Shown here: in pieces, positions 36,126 through 46,870 of the stretch | Layout of the letters: every line of letters starts with the position of its first letter | How positions within the stretch are numbered: position 1 is the first letter of the stretch | Source of the DNA: Sebastes aleutianus | Lineage: Eukaryota; Chordata; Actinopteri; Perciformes; Sebastidae | NCBI GenBank assembly: GCA_916700875.1 | Contig: CAKAKS010000031.1 | Coordinates: 12,659,124 to 12,723,123, forward strand | Direction of reading: 5' to 3' | DNA length: 64,000 nucleotides | Notes under the pieces: generated by a model | The model's database searches: none | Told to the model about the DNA's origin: nothing | The model's input: the letters and a program-made list of their open reading frames with translations, nothing else | Made by a program: the position numbers and the translations under genes

Positions 36126-36495
36126 TCGTGACCTGGGTGTGTTTTTAAGACGGTATTTCCCCAGTGTAAGACTTAGTACTAACTTAAAATACTAATAATG
36201 TTACCACCGGCAATATATCTATCCACAGTCCACTTTATAATCGCGGTAGTTAAGTCAAAGCAAGTGACTAATACACCCATTTGGAAATTACCACTGTCAA
36301 GTGTATTTCACTGATGTTTCTGACTGTGAGTAGCCGCAACCTGGGTGTGTTTTTGTTTCCCGTGAACCAGAGTGTATTTCACCGATGTTTCTGACTGTGA
36401 GTAGCCGCAACCTGGGTGTATTTTTTTCCCCGTGAACCAGAATGTATTTAACCTGTGTTTCTGACTGCGAGTAGCTGCCACTTGGGTGTGTAATG
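36126..36495 (+). repeat. Second copy of the minisatellite-bearing repeat, with three units
   Basis: The leader (TATTTCCCCAGTGTAAGAC, AATAATGTTACCACCGGCAA, GTGACTAATACACCC) matches that at 32875-33010. Three units follow, with the AACCTGG/ACTTGG phrase at 36339, 36409 and 36479 (70-bp spacing). This copy is short where the first is expanded. Confidence 0.9.
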
Positions 36496-36640
36496 CAACT
36501 ATGTCATGGCAGGTGTATTGCTCAGGACCCAAGGAAGTGCAGTGTTGACTGGGAAGTTGTTTTTATGAGCGTTTCACAAGGAAGCTGCAAGCAGCAACAC
36601 CACAGGCCAAGCATTCGGCCCGTTCTGAATAGGCATGTTT
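36496..36640 (+). repeat. Second fragment of the 35500-type repeat
   Basis: GGTGTATTGCTCAGGACCCAAG resembles GGTGGATTGCTGGGGACCCAAG at 35575-35600, and is followed by GCTGCAAGCAGCAACACCAC. This suggests the minisatellite element lies within, or beside, an older repeat of the 35500 type. Confidence 0.5.
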
Positions 36641-37094
36641 TGAACGGACACTGAACTAGTTACGTTAAGTCTATAAAAAAGAATGAATGAATTTAACCTA
36701 GCACCAAAATGAAATACTATGAGATGTATGAAATGTGACCTGCTCCATCATTATGAGTCACATTGACCCCGAAACACATTTTGAGTTATCTGTCTGACTG
36801 TAAAGAGGAAAGTCTCAGCTTTATGGCAATACCAAGATTATCTTTCTATGCCAAATATTCAATGAGATATGCTCTTTCAAAGTTCGACTGTCATGAAACA
36901 TTACTTTTGAGAAAAAGGGCATTAAAGATAAGAATTCATATTCAGACATTTTTTTGCATTGATTAAAACACATTTATTTAGACTCAAGTCTAAATGAACA
37001 CAATATGTTTTGGTCAAAAGTGACACCCAACATTTCATAATTTAGCCTACACATACCTTCATGCATACATGTGCACATAGTCACGAGCACGTGA

Positions 37095-37116
37095 CGTGCA
37101 CGTGGCCACGTGCACG
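37095..37116. promoter_or_regulatory. 22-bp perfect palindrome with CACGTG E-boxes
   Basis: Core GTGCACGTGGCCACGTGCAC at 37096-37115, extended by one base pair on each side. It contains CACGTG at 37099-37104 and 37107-37112, and a third CACGTG lies just outside at 37088-37093. It is inside the 36734-38903 transposon. CACGTG is the binding site of MYC/MAX, USF and CLOCK-type bHLH factors; whether it is used here is unknown. Confidence 0.7.
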
Positions 37117-37532
37117 CGTATGACCACAAGCAGTACAGTAGATAGGGCTAGAAGTCCATGTAGAAAATAATCCAAAATGTATGGAATAAAATTGATAAAA
37201 TCAAAAAAAAATATACTGTACATATGATATAATATATAGTATATATGTTTATTTCAATATAATAATAATTATATGAAGAATACATAATTAAAAATATTAA
37301 ATATGGAGCCATGTGCACACAGGTACATGCACAAACTTACAAGTCCATATCCAAACAATAAAAAAAACATACTAGAAAATGGATAGCATATGAACAAATA
37401 TTATGTACATATTATGTATGTACAATATTATATAATATAATATATAATAGAAATATAGATATAATAGAAAGACTATGAAATGTGGTGCCTGTGCTCATTC
37501 TGCTGGCTTCTCCTGGAGCTCACTGTATCCTT

Positions 37533-38225
37533 TCACAGGGTCATGTGGGAGCTGATCTTCTCAAGGAGATCCCGATGTTTCTCATCTACAAAATGACATA
37601 AAGTGAAAAGCATAAAGTTAAAAATCAAGTCATCTCAAAGATTTTAGGCTGGCTAAATCATGTTGAATCATTGTTGAACGAGGCTTGATCATTATCATAT
37701 TAATACAGCCCTATATTCATTAACATAGCCTATTCACCATGTGATATCAGATTAATATACAACATATCATTTTACTATATGTTAAGCTATTTCTTTTGCT
37801 ATTTAAAATGATATCCTCACCTTTTGTGTCTCACAGCAACCCTGTCTGTCCCTGTCTCCTAGAAATGACGTTTGTATATTGTTTTCATAAAACCTGGTGT
37901 GGTGATGATGTAACAGCTGCCTGGATTATGTTCAGATACAGTACTTCTTTGAATGAATTAAACACTTCACAACATTTCCTCATTAATAATAATAATTTAT
38001 AGGAGACAGGCACCTGAGAGACACACCTGAGACAGACAGACACCTATAGACTACACACACTGACACACACATTAGTAGCTGCTATTAATGCTTCTTAGCC
38101 TGCTCTATAGTGATTTTAGTGATTTAAAAGTCTTTAAAACAAACAGATAAAACAAGGATAGTGTAGTTTAACTATAAGAACTTACCATTAGTCATTTCTT
38201 TCATCTGGTCACGTCTTCTCTCCAT
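37533..38225 (-). CDS. Putative two-exon small reading frame carried by the transposon
   Basis: Not recognised as a known gene. On the minus strand, ATG at 38225 opens MERRRDQMKEMTN, ending one base into a codon at 38186, followed by a good donor GTAAGTTCTT. A 600-bp intron ends CATTTTGTAG at 37586, and exon 2 (37585-37533) continues DEKHRDLLEKISSHMTL and stops. The splice phases agree. The frame stays open upstream of the ATG (PPSTPEE and more) to a stop near 38300, so the start could be further up in an unseen exon. A CpG-rich block with another acidic open stretch (ELEEDEEEDIPLM) lies at about 38350-38440. It may be an accessory gene of the transposon or a captured host gene fragment. It may also be non-functional. 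Charged, helix-like sequence; no domain identified. Confidence 0.3.
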
Positions 38226-38259
38226 CTCCTCCGGTGTAGAGGGCGGCGCTGTTGTACAG

Positions 38260-38510
38260 TTTGCAGCTACACTGGTACTCCCGGCCGGGCGATCTCAGTC
38301 TCTTTAACACTGTCCTGATTTAATAACTTTAATCAGAGACACTGTGTGTCATCATCGGCTCAGCCATGAGTGGAATATCTTCCTCCTCGTCTTCCTCCAA
38401 CTCTCTTTCTCCGTCCTGATCAGCGGATTGAGAGCTAGCCTAGCCTCTAGCGTTAGCCGGGCGTCCGACCCGACTCGGCGCACCCGCTGTCCTCATCACC
38501 CGGTGCGGTG
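38260..38510 (-). promoter_or_regulatory. CpG-rich block upstream of the transposon cargo
   Basis: GC-rich with many CpGs (CCCGGCCGGGCGATC, GCGTCCGACCCG) in an AT-rich neighbourhood. It lies at the 5' side of the minus-strand cargo frame, so it may be its promoter and first exon. No TATA box is identified. Confidence 0.35.
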
Positions 38511-38903
38511 AAATAATTTGAATTTAAGTCGGTCCAGTTGTCGTTAGATGTAGCACCTCTAACAGGAATTTAATTTAAAAGTCGAGCGATGTTTTCCTCA
38601 CGTGATTTCATCTTGTCAAGCAGCTATCTCCTCTGTCAACCACAATCTGTCAATCAACTCTATTGAGCCGCGTCAATACACAGCGGACTTCCGGTAAAAA
38701 CTTTACGACAACGTTATGTTTAAGAGCTTCAAAACTAGACTTATCATTTGAATTTTACATTGATTCTTACTTTTTATGAAAGCTGAGACTTTATTTATTC
38801 ATAAACGCATAAAAAAACCAAAACACACTTTTTCATAAAAAAACGTGTTTTTACAAGAATGCGCTGCCGCGACTTACGACTCATTTTGATAGAGCGGGTC
38901 ACA

Positions 38904-40032
38904 AATGTACATTCAGTAGATGCAGCAACACATTAGTCCTTTAAGAATGAATGTGAGGGAATCTGTCGGTGGACTGTGTCCAATCTGCACTGATGGTAAG
39001 GAACATGTATTTAACAGAGTTCCTCTGACCTCTACTTGACATTGCCTCTCAATATGATAGAATGATGTCCTACTGTGAGCAGTACACAGTGTATCTTCAG
39101 AATATATTAACATGTACACTGTTTCTTTCTCCCTCTACTGTGTATTTCTCCCTCCCTTCCAATTTCTCTCAGTCACACTCCCTCTTCTATTCATTTGCTT
39201 TGGAAGCCTGTTGATCCATAACATAAAAGACAACCCTCAGAGAGCTCAGGCAGTAATGAAAATATTTCGATAAGCTCCCAGCTCTTTTTCACTCTGTGGA
39301 ACTGTGTTCTGCTCTCAGCTCTGAGCTAAATGAACCTTGGTGGGTCCTTGATGTGGCATCAAGTGGTTTTTAGTTTAGATTTCTTAATACGCAGGCCTTG
39401 GAACCAGTCAGCCTATCACCCTTTCTAATTTGCAGTCAGTTGTCACTTCGCGCTCGGTGTGAATCTGTTTCCAGTTCGTAGAAGACAGTTTGGGGTTATT
39501 ACCATTACTCACATTCAAGTGCATGTTTTTGACAGCGAATGTCTAGGAAACAATAGTGGCAGAAGAGTTATGATGAAAAAATATGTAATTTTTGTGCCCA
39601 TTGACTCACCTTGGCGTTCCACTTCATTTCAGGAACTGCACTTAGCAACTTACTTAATGTTCACGCAATTCTTTTATAATAATTAATGTGCAACCGTACA
39701 TTGTTAATCAAGGTAAGATGACACTTTCAGTAAAACACGGTTTTCTAATCCAGAGTATAGTTGCCTATCAGGACACTGTTGGAGAAACAACTTGATGGCT
39801 GTAGACCCGCTTTTATATGCACATATTTACATTCTTAGATTATCTGTTTCTGAAGAACATTTAAGTGTCATGAAACGTTAAAATCTGCTGAATGGCTCAT
39901 CGGGTTTATAGTGTTGCTGTGGCTGGTGAGTCAATTCACTCAATTAACCAGGAACGATTTCATTAGGTAAGTAATCAGTGTGGAGATTCACAGATGTCTA
40001 ATCATGAGACACTGGTTTAATGGCACAGTAGC
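38904..40032. other. No gene or clear repeat recognised
   Basis: Non-coding sequence. Short open frames lack motifs. Confidence 0.5.
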
Positions 40033-40057
40033 CTATCTATCTATCTATCTATCTATA
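40033..40057. repeat. (CTAT)n microsatellite
   Basis: Six CTAT units in a row. Confidence 0.93.
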
Positions 40058-40199
40058 CAAATATATAGACAGAGTCAAAGGAATTATGCTGATATGTTCC
40101 TTACATTATGATATACATATCTTGTTCATTGTTCTCTGTCTGTCTGTTGAGATAATACAGCAGAGATATACATATGCAACCCTTTTGCAAAGGAGAGTC

Positions 40200-41075
40200 A
40201 TCCCTGTCTAAACTGCATTCTCAATTACGTTTCGAGGGAAACTTATTTTTTTTACGCTCGCAACACATGGTTAACGCAAAATTTAAACTTAACAAAATGA
40301 AAACGCAACAAAACCACTTGGTGAGGTTTAGTAAAACATCATGGTTTGGCTTAAAGTTAGTATGTTTGTTACGTTATTTAAAGGCAGGGTGTCTAAAGAT
40401 TTTAGAAACAGTTTTTGTTATATTAGTTGAAACTCTCATTACATCCCGACAGCAATCAATAAATCAAATGCTCTGATAAAAAAAAAAAAAAAGTCTGGTA
40501 CCTGTGGCTGTCGCAGGACTATAACAAACACTCCCAATCTTTTCATTAAAACCCGAATGTAATGATTGGACGTGTCTACCTACCTGCATGCACTCTGCCT
40601 GTGCACTCATTGGGCATCACCGGAGTCTTCCACAAGCTGCTAGCTTCACAGCTGTGAGTACAATAGCCATGTTCTGCGTTCACATTCATTATGATACGTT
40701 TATGTTCATAATGATAATTGCGGGGGAGTGGATTTGGAGGGATACCTGAAGGGACGGGCTGTCAGTGTTGCCAGCTTGAGGACTTGCTCTCTAGATTTAG
40801 GGTAATTTGGAGCTAGTGCTGCTAGCTGCTTTCATTGGAAAAGAGTTGACAACACTGGGCTTGGTTTTTTGGCTGGATCATTTTTACAAATCCAGTGAAC
40901 TCCTGCTACTTCCTCAACATCACCCACCCTGCCTTTAAGTCATGGACATAAATTAAAATACGTCAACATTGACTTTTGGTTTCACATGGGACACAAACAG
41001 CGGTCTCTTGGGTGAATGTCTTGTGTCTGTTTGACCCACCCGTCCACCTCGACCTCATCCCTATGTCGACTTATG
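40200..41075 (-). repeat. Dispersed repeat family A, inverted copy split by a TTAA MITE
   Basis: The left part (GGTTTAGTAAAACATCATGG then TTTGGCTTAAAG) and the right part (GACTTTTGGTTTCACATGGG, ACACAAACAGCGG) are the two halves of an inverted family A copy. They are separated by the element at 40378-40938. The uninterrupted order is seen at 43880-44075. Confidence 0.75.
40378..40938. mobile_element. TTAA-ended MITE nested in family A (561 bp)
   Basis: Left end TTAAAGGCAGGGTG; the reverse complement of the right end is TTAAAGGCAGGGTGGG. TTAA is present on both edges. The interior is non-coding and contains an A run at about 40480-40493. Confidence 0.85.
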
Positions 41076-41246
41076 CAGACTATGGTTAGAAACATATTTG
41101 TGATATGTCAAAAACAAACGTGAACGGGAAGAAACTACATTTCCCTCGTAACGTAATTGACAATGCGGTTTCGTTTTATGGGAACTAATTTTTTAGGAGA
41201 CCAGGCTGGAACAGTGGAAAAGACATTGCCTATCCTGGTTTTTCCC

Positions 41247-41649
41247 TTAAAGGGGACATAGCATACTCATTCTCAGGTTCAAACTTGTATTTTGGGTTTC
41301 TACTAGAACATGTTCATGTTAAAAAAAAAAACCTCCCGAGAAAAAAATCCAGTCTGCACTGATTGGCTTGCGAGAAAAATATGGTGCATTTTTGCAAAGG
41401 TAGTTCTCGAACCGTGGGTGGAGATACTCAGATGGGGGCGATATATTCTAAAGAGCCTGCATGTGACATAGGAAGGGTAGCCAAATCTGAATGGCTCGTT
41501 GAATCACATGTTTTCTGATTTAGGCAGACCACAAAAAACTGACTGGGTTGTCTTGTTTCACAGTTTGTGGGTTGGTAGGCACTCCAGATACCCAAACGTA
41601 TGCGCACAAGCACTGAAAAAGTGAGTTTTTCATGATATGTCCCCTTTAA
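41247..41649. mobile_element. TTAA-ended MITE (403 bp)
   Basis: Left end TTAAAGGGGACATAGCAT; right end ATGATATGTCCCCTTTAA, its near-perfect inverse. TTAA at both edges. I recall this as a common percomorph repeat. No coding frame. Confidence 0.92.
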
Positions 41650-43879
41650 CTGTTCCTTGTTAAGTACTTCAAATCATGTGTCCCTTAAGGCAAATCATAC
41701 CCTGCTTTATTTTTATTGAAATGTTGGATCCTGGGTTTGTATTTGTGTCAGTATTTCAGAAGTTTCCCCTTCCCCCTGCACCTTTTTTATATCCCAGCAT
41801 CTCTCTCTTTGTCACAAATGTTATGAGGTTTCTTTCTTCTGTCTCATTCTCCCTCTCTGACTTCCGTTCATCTCTCTCTCCTACAGGGATAAAACAGTCG
41901 GAGTCCCAGTTTGGTGAAAGGAGAAGATGCTGGTGCAACGCTAAGAGTTTAATACACAGATGGTTACACACACCACTTTGTGAGAGTAGCATTAGATCTC
42001 TGTCAACCAGTGCCTTTGACAAAAATGAGAGGAAATGGAACAGATAATGACACAATCGATAAGACAAAGAAACAGAGAGGAAAGAAAGGTTTTTTTTTGT
42101 GAGTTTCTCCTCATCTGGATGCGTGTCCAGCCAGCAGGTTTTGGCTGAGGCCTCTCATTGAATGCAAATGGGGTTTCCACCATACTGCCTGTTACTGTAC
42201 TGCTACATTATATCTGGTGAGGTCTGGTTCGCCCTGATAACGCCACACTTCCCCTCTGCTCGCTTGCGTTTTTTCTTTTTCCTTTCATGATACACATGCT
42301 GCTCTGTCAGTTCTTTCTGTTCTTTTACCTTTTTCAGCCTTTGTATGGCGTCCATTTCTGTCTGTGAGTGTCAAACTCTCTCTTTTTCTCACCTGCTCAC
42401 CCCGATGCTCTCCATTATCCAGCTGCCATCACGGGAACGGATGGAGCTCCCTCTGCTTTTCAAAGAAGATTTTTTATGAAGCTTTCTCAGAGTATATCGT
42501 GCAAGTTCAGATCTTGACTTCTTCTTTTGTGGATGCTTTTAGCCAAAGTGCCTTTGAGTACCTTTTAGCATTGATTGGCCCAGTAGGAGTTAAACCTTTA
42601 ACCCTGACAAGTGCAACATTCTGATCATTATCACTACCACTACTCACGGCAAAATAGTCAGTTTTGATTAAGTTTGAGAGTTTGTGCAGTATTTAAGTTC
42701 AAATAAATCTCACATTCAAACCAAACTTCATTAAAATGTTCACAGTTTTTATATTGCTTATACTACTATTATGTTAATTATGTTATAATGTGCTGTATGG
42801 AATGCATTTGCTCATTTAATAAATGTTGGACTAACCCTTTTAACACATAATAAATGGGTGAAAGGGGATTTTTAATGCACAGAAGTGAAGAAAACTAACC
42901 AAACAAAAACCCTAAATGCAACATGGGGACCATTTATACCTTACCAAACTTCTTTTCTAATGCTGAGTGCTAATGCGTCTGACTGAATTAGGAAGTCTGA
43001 AAGCTTCTACTCTCTTGGAGTGTAATGACAAGGGCAAATGTCCCTGTAATATTGATTAAGTTACACGCCAGTTAAACACTTGGTCTCCTTAGGAGGGACA
43101 CACAAGCGCACACACATTTATACACACACTAGCGTTAAAACCGTCCATCTATATTTCAGCTTCTGTCCTCCTGACAGAATGAACTGATGTGCCGAGTCAT
43201 TAAGAGAGGTGTCTATGCTGAAAGAGGAGTTGGAAACACAGGGACAGATAGAGAGACGTCTACGTCTATTGTGCCTTGTGGGGTCAAAAGTTCCCAAAAA
43301 ACTCTACATAAAGATGTCTGCCAAGGAAAGGTTGGTTTAGGGTCAGAATATCAGGTTAACGACTGCAGGGTGAGGTTTAAAGGCAGAGTGAAGTCAACAG
43401 ATATAAGTTTTAATAAGTAGCATAAAATTCAAGGATTCAAGTTTATGTCTTTGTGTATCTGTAGGTTGTTTTTTTGTGTGTGTGTGTGTGTGTATTTCAT
43501 GGAAGGTGAATGTCATCTCATTATACACATTTGCTGCAGCTGAAAAGATTCCTTGACATTTTAACTTTTGGTTTATTCCCCAGAATGTTAAAAGGACCAG
43601 TGTGCGGGATTTAGGAGGATCTATTGACAGAAATGGAATACAATATTCTTAACGATGTTTTCATTAGTGTTTAATCACCATTACAAGGAGTCCTTCATAT
43701 CTTCATAGGGAGTGGGTCGTCTTCATGGAGTCCGCCGTGTTTCTACAGTAGCACAGAACGGACAAACCAAACACTGGCTCTATAGAGAGAGCCTTTCTCA
43801 TTTTTTTTCAACGTATTCTCATACAACAGTTAGAATGATATCTTACAAAAAAGTTTTTCCTCCTTTTTCGTTAGTTCAA
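41650..43879. other. No gene recognised
   Basis: Non-coding. Open frames near 41676-42067 on both strands overlap each other and show no conserved motif. A short TG microsatellite lies at about 43476-43492. Confidence 0.5.
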
Positions 43880-44075
43880 AAAAGAAAGCTAGTTTAGGAA
43901 AAGATTGACTTGGTTAGGATTAGGCAAGAAAACTACTTAGTTTGGTTTAGAAAACGTTCGTGGTTTGGCTTAAAATACCGCCAGAAGTGGCATTAAGTAA
44001 GTACATAACTTACATGACAAATACTGTATATCGACGTTGACTTCTGGTTTCACACAGGACACAAACGCTGCGCAG
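43880..44075 (-). repeat. Dispersed repeat family A, inverted copy
   Basis: GTTTAGGAAAAGATTGACTTG, CGTGGTTTGGCTTAAAATA, TAAGTACATAACTTACATGA and TTGACTTCTGGTTTCACAC appear in the inverted family order. It has no insertion between the TTAAG-type region and GACGTTGACTT, giving an empty-site comparison for the 40378 insertion. Confidence 0.75.
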
Positions 44076-44611
44076 TGAAATCTGGTCAGCACTCGCCAAA
44101 ATTGAGCCAATCGCAACGCACGACCGCAGCTTCAGTTACACTGCCCATGCGTCACACCCCATACCCCATACCCCAAGACCCGTGTCCGCCCGTGTCCCAA
44201 ACTCCTTCAATAGGTCTTGACGCAAACCAGGAAGTTCAATAAAAACAACTTGAGGCTAGAGGGAAAACACCCCCCTAAAAAAAGCTGTCCCACGACTAGA
44301 CCAGTGACTGGCCTTTTACCCTCTCAGCCTCACTTAACTGAAACAAATCTGCTCAGGTAACCTTTGGGTGAGTGAGACTGATCCAGGCTTTCATAGGATA
44401 CACAAAAGATTCCTCTATTGACATAATCATTTATCTCTAGGCATGCAGGCACACATTTGAGGGCACCAAACTCAAACAGAACACAACTGACTTGAGAACC
44501 GATTTACCCTTCCTGTCACAACTTGACACTGATCAGTCACTCACTGCTTAACAGACCTATTGATGCACACCTGTTGGCACTATCATTTAATGAGCAGATG
44601 AACTCAGTGAC

Positions 44612-44853
44612 TATAGGCCTTTTTCACAGCAGACGTTTTGACTTATCATTGTAGGAAAAGCACAGACGTTACTAATAACACTATCGATGGCTCTGTGCTA
44701 TTCAAGTGTTCCGGTGAGAATGACTGTGGACGAGCATGCACAAAACCAGGAACCTGAAATCGAAGCAGCAGGAATTCAGACATCATTGATTCCATTATTT
44801 ACACCAGCGCTTTTCCTACTTTTACAAATGTCCTCTGTGAAAAAAGGCCTATA
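44612..44853. mobile_element. MITE with TATAGGCCTTTTTCACAG ends (about 242 bp)
   Basis: The left end TATAGGCCTTTTTCACAGC continues to GTAGGAAAAGC. The reverse complement of the right end reads TATAGGCCTTTTTTCACAG and continues to GTAGGAAAAGC. The terminal repeats span about 45 bp. A related one-ended copy lies at 51678. Possible TA duplication at the edges. Confidence 0.9.
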
Positions 44854-44875
44854 AATATTGAATTTAACTGCTTGT

Positions 44876-45060
44876 TTAAAGCTGCAGTAGGTAGAAATGG
44901 AGCAAATATGATTCAAAAAATATATTTTTATAAAACGGTTACTATATCCTGACACATGAGACAGGTAATCCGAAAAAAAGCATGTGCCTTGTGTCCTCCG
45001 GTGCTCTTAATGGCATCTGCAAGATTTCACAGCCAAATTAGACTCCCATTAAACAAATTG
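44876..45060 (+). mobile_element. Truncated TTAA MITE, same family as 57400-57754
   Basis: TTAAAGCTGCAGTAGGTAG, then TTTTTATAAAACGGTTAC, TATCCTGACACATGAGACAG and GGCATCTGCAAGATTTCAC match the first half of the 57400 element. The right half is missing. Confidence 0.9.
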
Positions 45061-46469
45061 TAAAGCTGTGTGCCGAAAAAAGTTCCAACTAATGGACCAA
45101 TTTTTAAAAAAAGAAAGTAAACTAAAGTGCCCTAAAATGAGCACACGGGGGCATGTTTTGTTTCCTATAGTAACGTTCAATACGTTTTTATATTTGTACA
45201 AAATTGCACTTTCACAGTTAACTGCATCCTATTCAACGATGTCTGTCACCTTGGATTATGTGACCAGAATGTGACGACTTTGCTTTTGTGCCGAAGTAAA
45301 GCAATGCCCACTCAAGTGTGAACACGGCAAATACCAGTTTTTCAAAGTTCTTGATTAATTTGTCGATGGTTTTTGTAGCAGAGAACAGGTCTATTCAAGT
45401 GAATGGCAGCCAGCACTGCACAACATGAAAAAAAAAATTCCCTTATTGAAAAGAGAAATGATCCTCCAGCCAACGCTTCATAAAAGGCCTGTTGATGCAA
45501 GCGTCTGGGTAGTTCTAGTGAGTTTTTTTTACTATATCATGGCTTCAAGGTCAGGAATATCATAAGTTTGAGTTCTAGCAGTGCACTCAATCAACTATGA
45601 ACTCATACTCATGTATCAACCTGATCTCATGGGTAGGTGTATAAAGAGCATGATAACGCATTTTATGCTTTTCATGTGTCATTGCCACGTCAAGGGGGTA
45701 CTACTTTAGCATTCTGCGTATCAACAACATGTAATATTTGACTGTGGCATTGCATGTAAGAAGGAAATTGTAAAACCATGTTATTTGTATGCCGTGGGAT
45801 GAGTGGGTTGGAGAATCCCAATGCAGTCTGTGGCTCCATGCTGCTTTCTACTACTTTCAGCTCTTTGTTTAGGTTTGCCGTGCTACCATGGCCAGCGCCA
45901 CCTGAACAACATCAATAGGTTAAATAGAAATTATTTTTTTGTGAAGATATTTCTCTATTCTCTTTTCAGATGCAGGAATATTTTATTAATATGTCTAAGT
46001 GGATTCATTTGGTTTCTTTCAGCTTTGCTCACATCTTGAAGATCGGTTATTTGGTATGAGTAGATTTTTTTCAGGAACCATTCTGCTGACCAGCCGATCC
46101 TGGACTCTCACTGTTAACAGAAAGCAGAGAAAGGTTACATGAGGAATTGAAAAAGGAACACGTTCTTCAATGAGCTAGAGATTGACAGTCGGGACACGCT
46201 GTACCTTCAGATCTGCATCTACAGATCAAACCGCCCACTCTTTAAGAGCCTTGATGAGCAATATCAGATAGTTTAAAAGCCAATGGTGGATGAATGACAC
46301 AGCATTTTGTAAGTAAATTTGCATGCAATCACAATGCCGTTGCTGCTTTTGGCGTGTCATTTTACGCCGTGTAGTCTGTAGTGACTGCAATGTAAATGTA
46401 TCTGCTTGAATATGCTACACTCAGAGCTAATGACGTAAAATAAAAAGTGAGAACGACTGCTTACAGCGG
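45061..46469. other. No gene recognised
   Basis: Non-coding. At about 45615-45700 a phrase (GCATTTTATGCTTTTCATGTG) resembles the tail of family A in inverted orientation, probably a fragment. Confidence 0.5.
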
Positions 46470-46870
46470 GCGGGTAGGTGGTTGGGTCAAACAAACACAG
46501 GACTTTCAACCAGGAGGCCGGTATTCATGTGCCAAAGTGTTGTTGAGTTATTTTGAAGTCAGTGACGTTTTTTCCGTATTTTTTCCGTTTTCGTATGTAA
46601 TTTAGTAAGATTACGGACTTATGTACTAAGCCCATGATGTTTTTTCCTAAACCTAGCTAAGTTGTTTTTTGTTGACTAAACCTAACTGTGAGCGTTTCAT
46701 GGTAACAACGTGGCGATGTTAAATGCCAAAGCAAAAATCTGCCCCACAATATTAACCCCATTGCGTGAAAATGACACGTGAAAGCTTTCAATGCGTTATC
46801 ACGACACATGGGATGTCCTTAAAATGTTGTGCTATTTAAACACGTTCTCATCCCAACTCGTCACATACTT
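46470..46870 (+). repeat. Dispersed repeat family A, long copy
   Basis: GGTCAAACAAACACAGGACT, TTCAACCAGGAGGCCGGT, TTTTTTCCTAAACCTAGC and a tail with TTGTGCTATTTAAACACG: all hallmarks of copy 1 in the same order. Confidence 0.75.

Larger units (their letters stand above)
36734..38903. mobile_element. 2.17-kb inverted-repeat DNA transposon with gene-like cargo
   Basis: The left end TGTGACCTGCTCCATCATT then ATGAGTC pairs with the right end, whose reverse complement reads TGTGACCCGCTCTATCAAA then ATGAGTC. Both sides then share AAAGTCTCAGCTTT further inward, in the same relative orientation. The target duplication is unclear. Inside are an AT-rich stretch (37185-37470), a CpG-rich block (38260-38510) and a minus-strand spliced-looking coding pair. 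I see no recognisable transposase, and the superfamily is not assigned. Confidence 0.75.

Noticed and set aside
41676..42067. Overlapping open frames on both strands
   Set aside because: Neither has a domain or a conserved motif, and they overlap each other.
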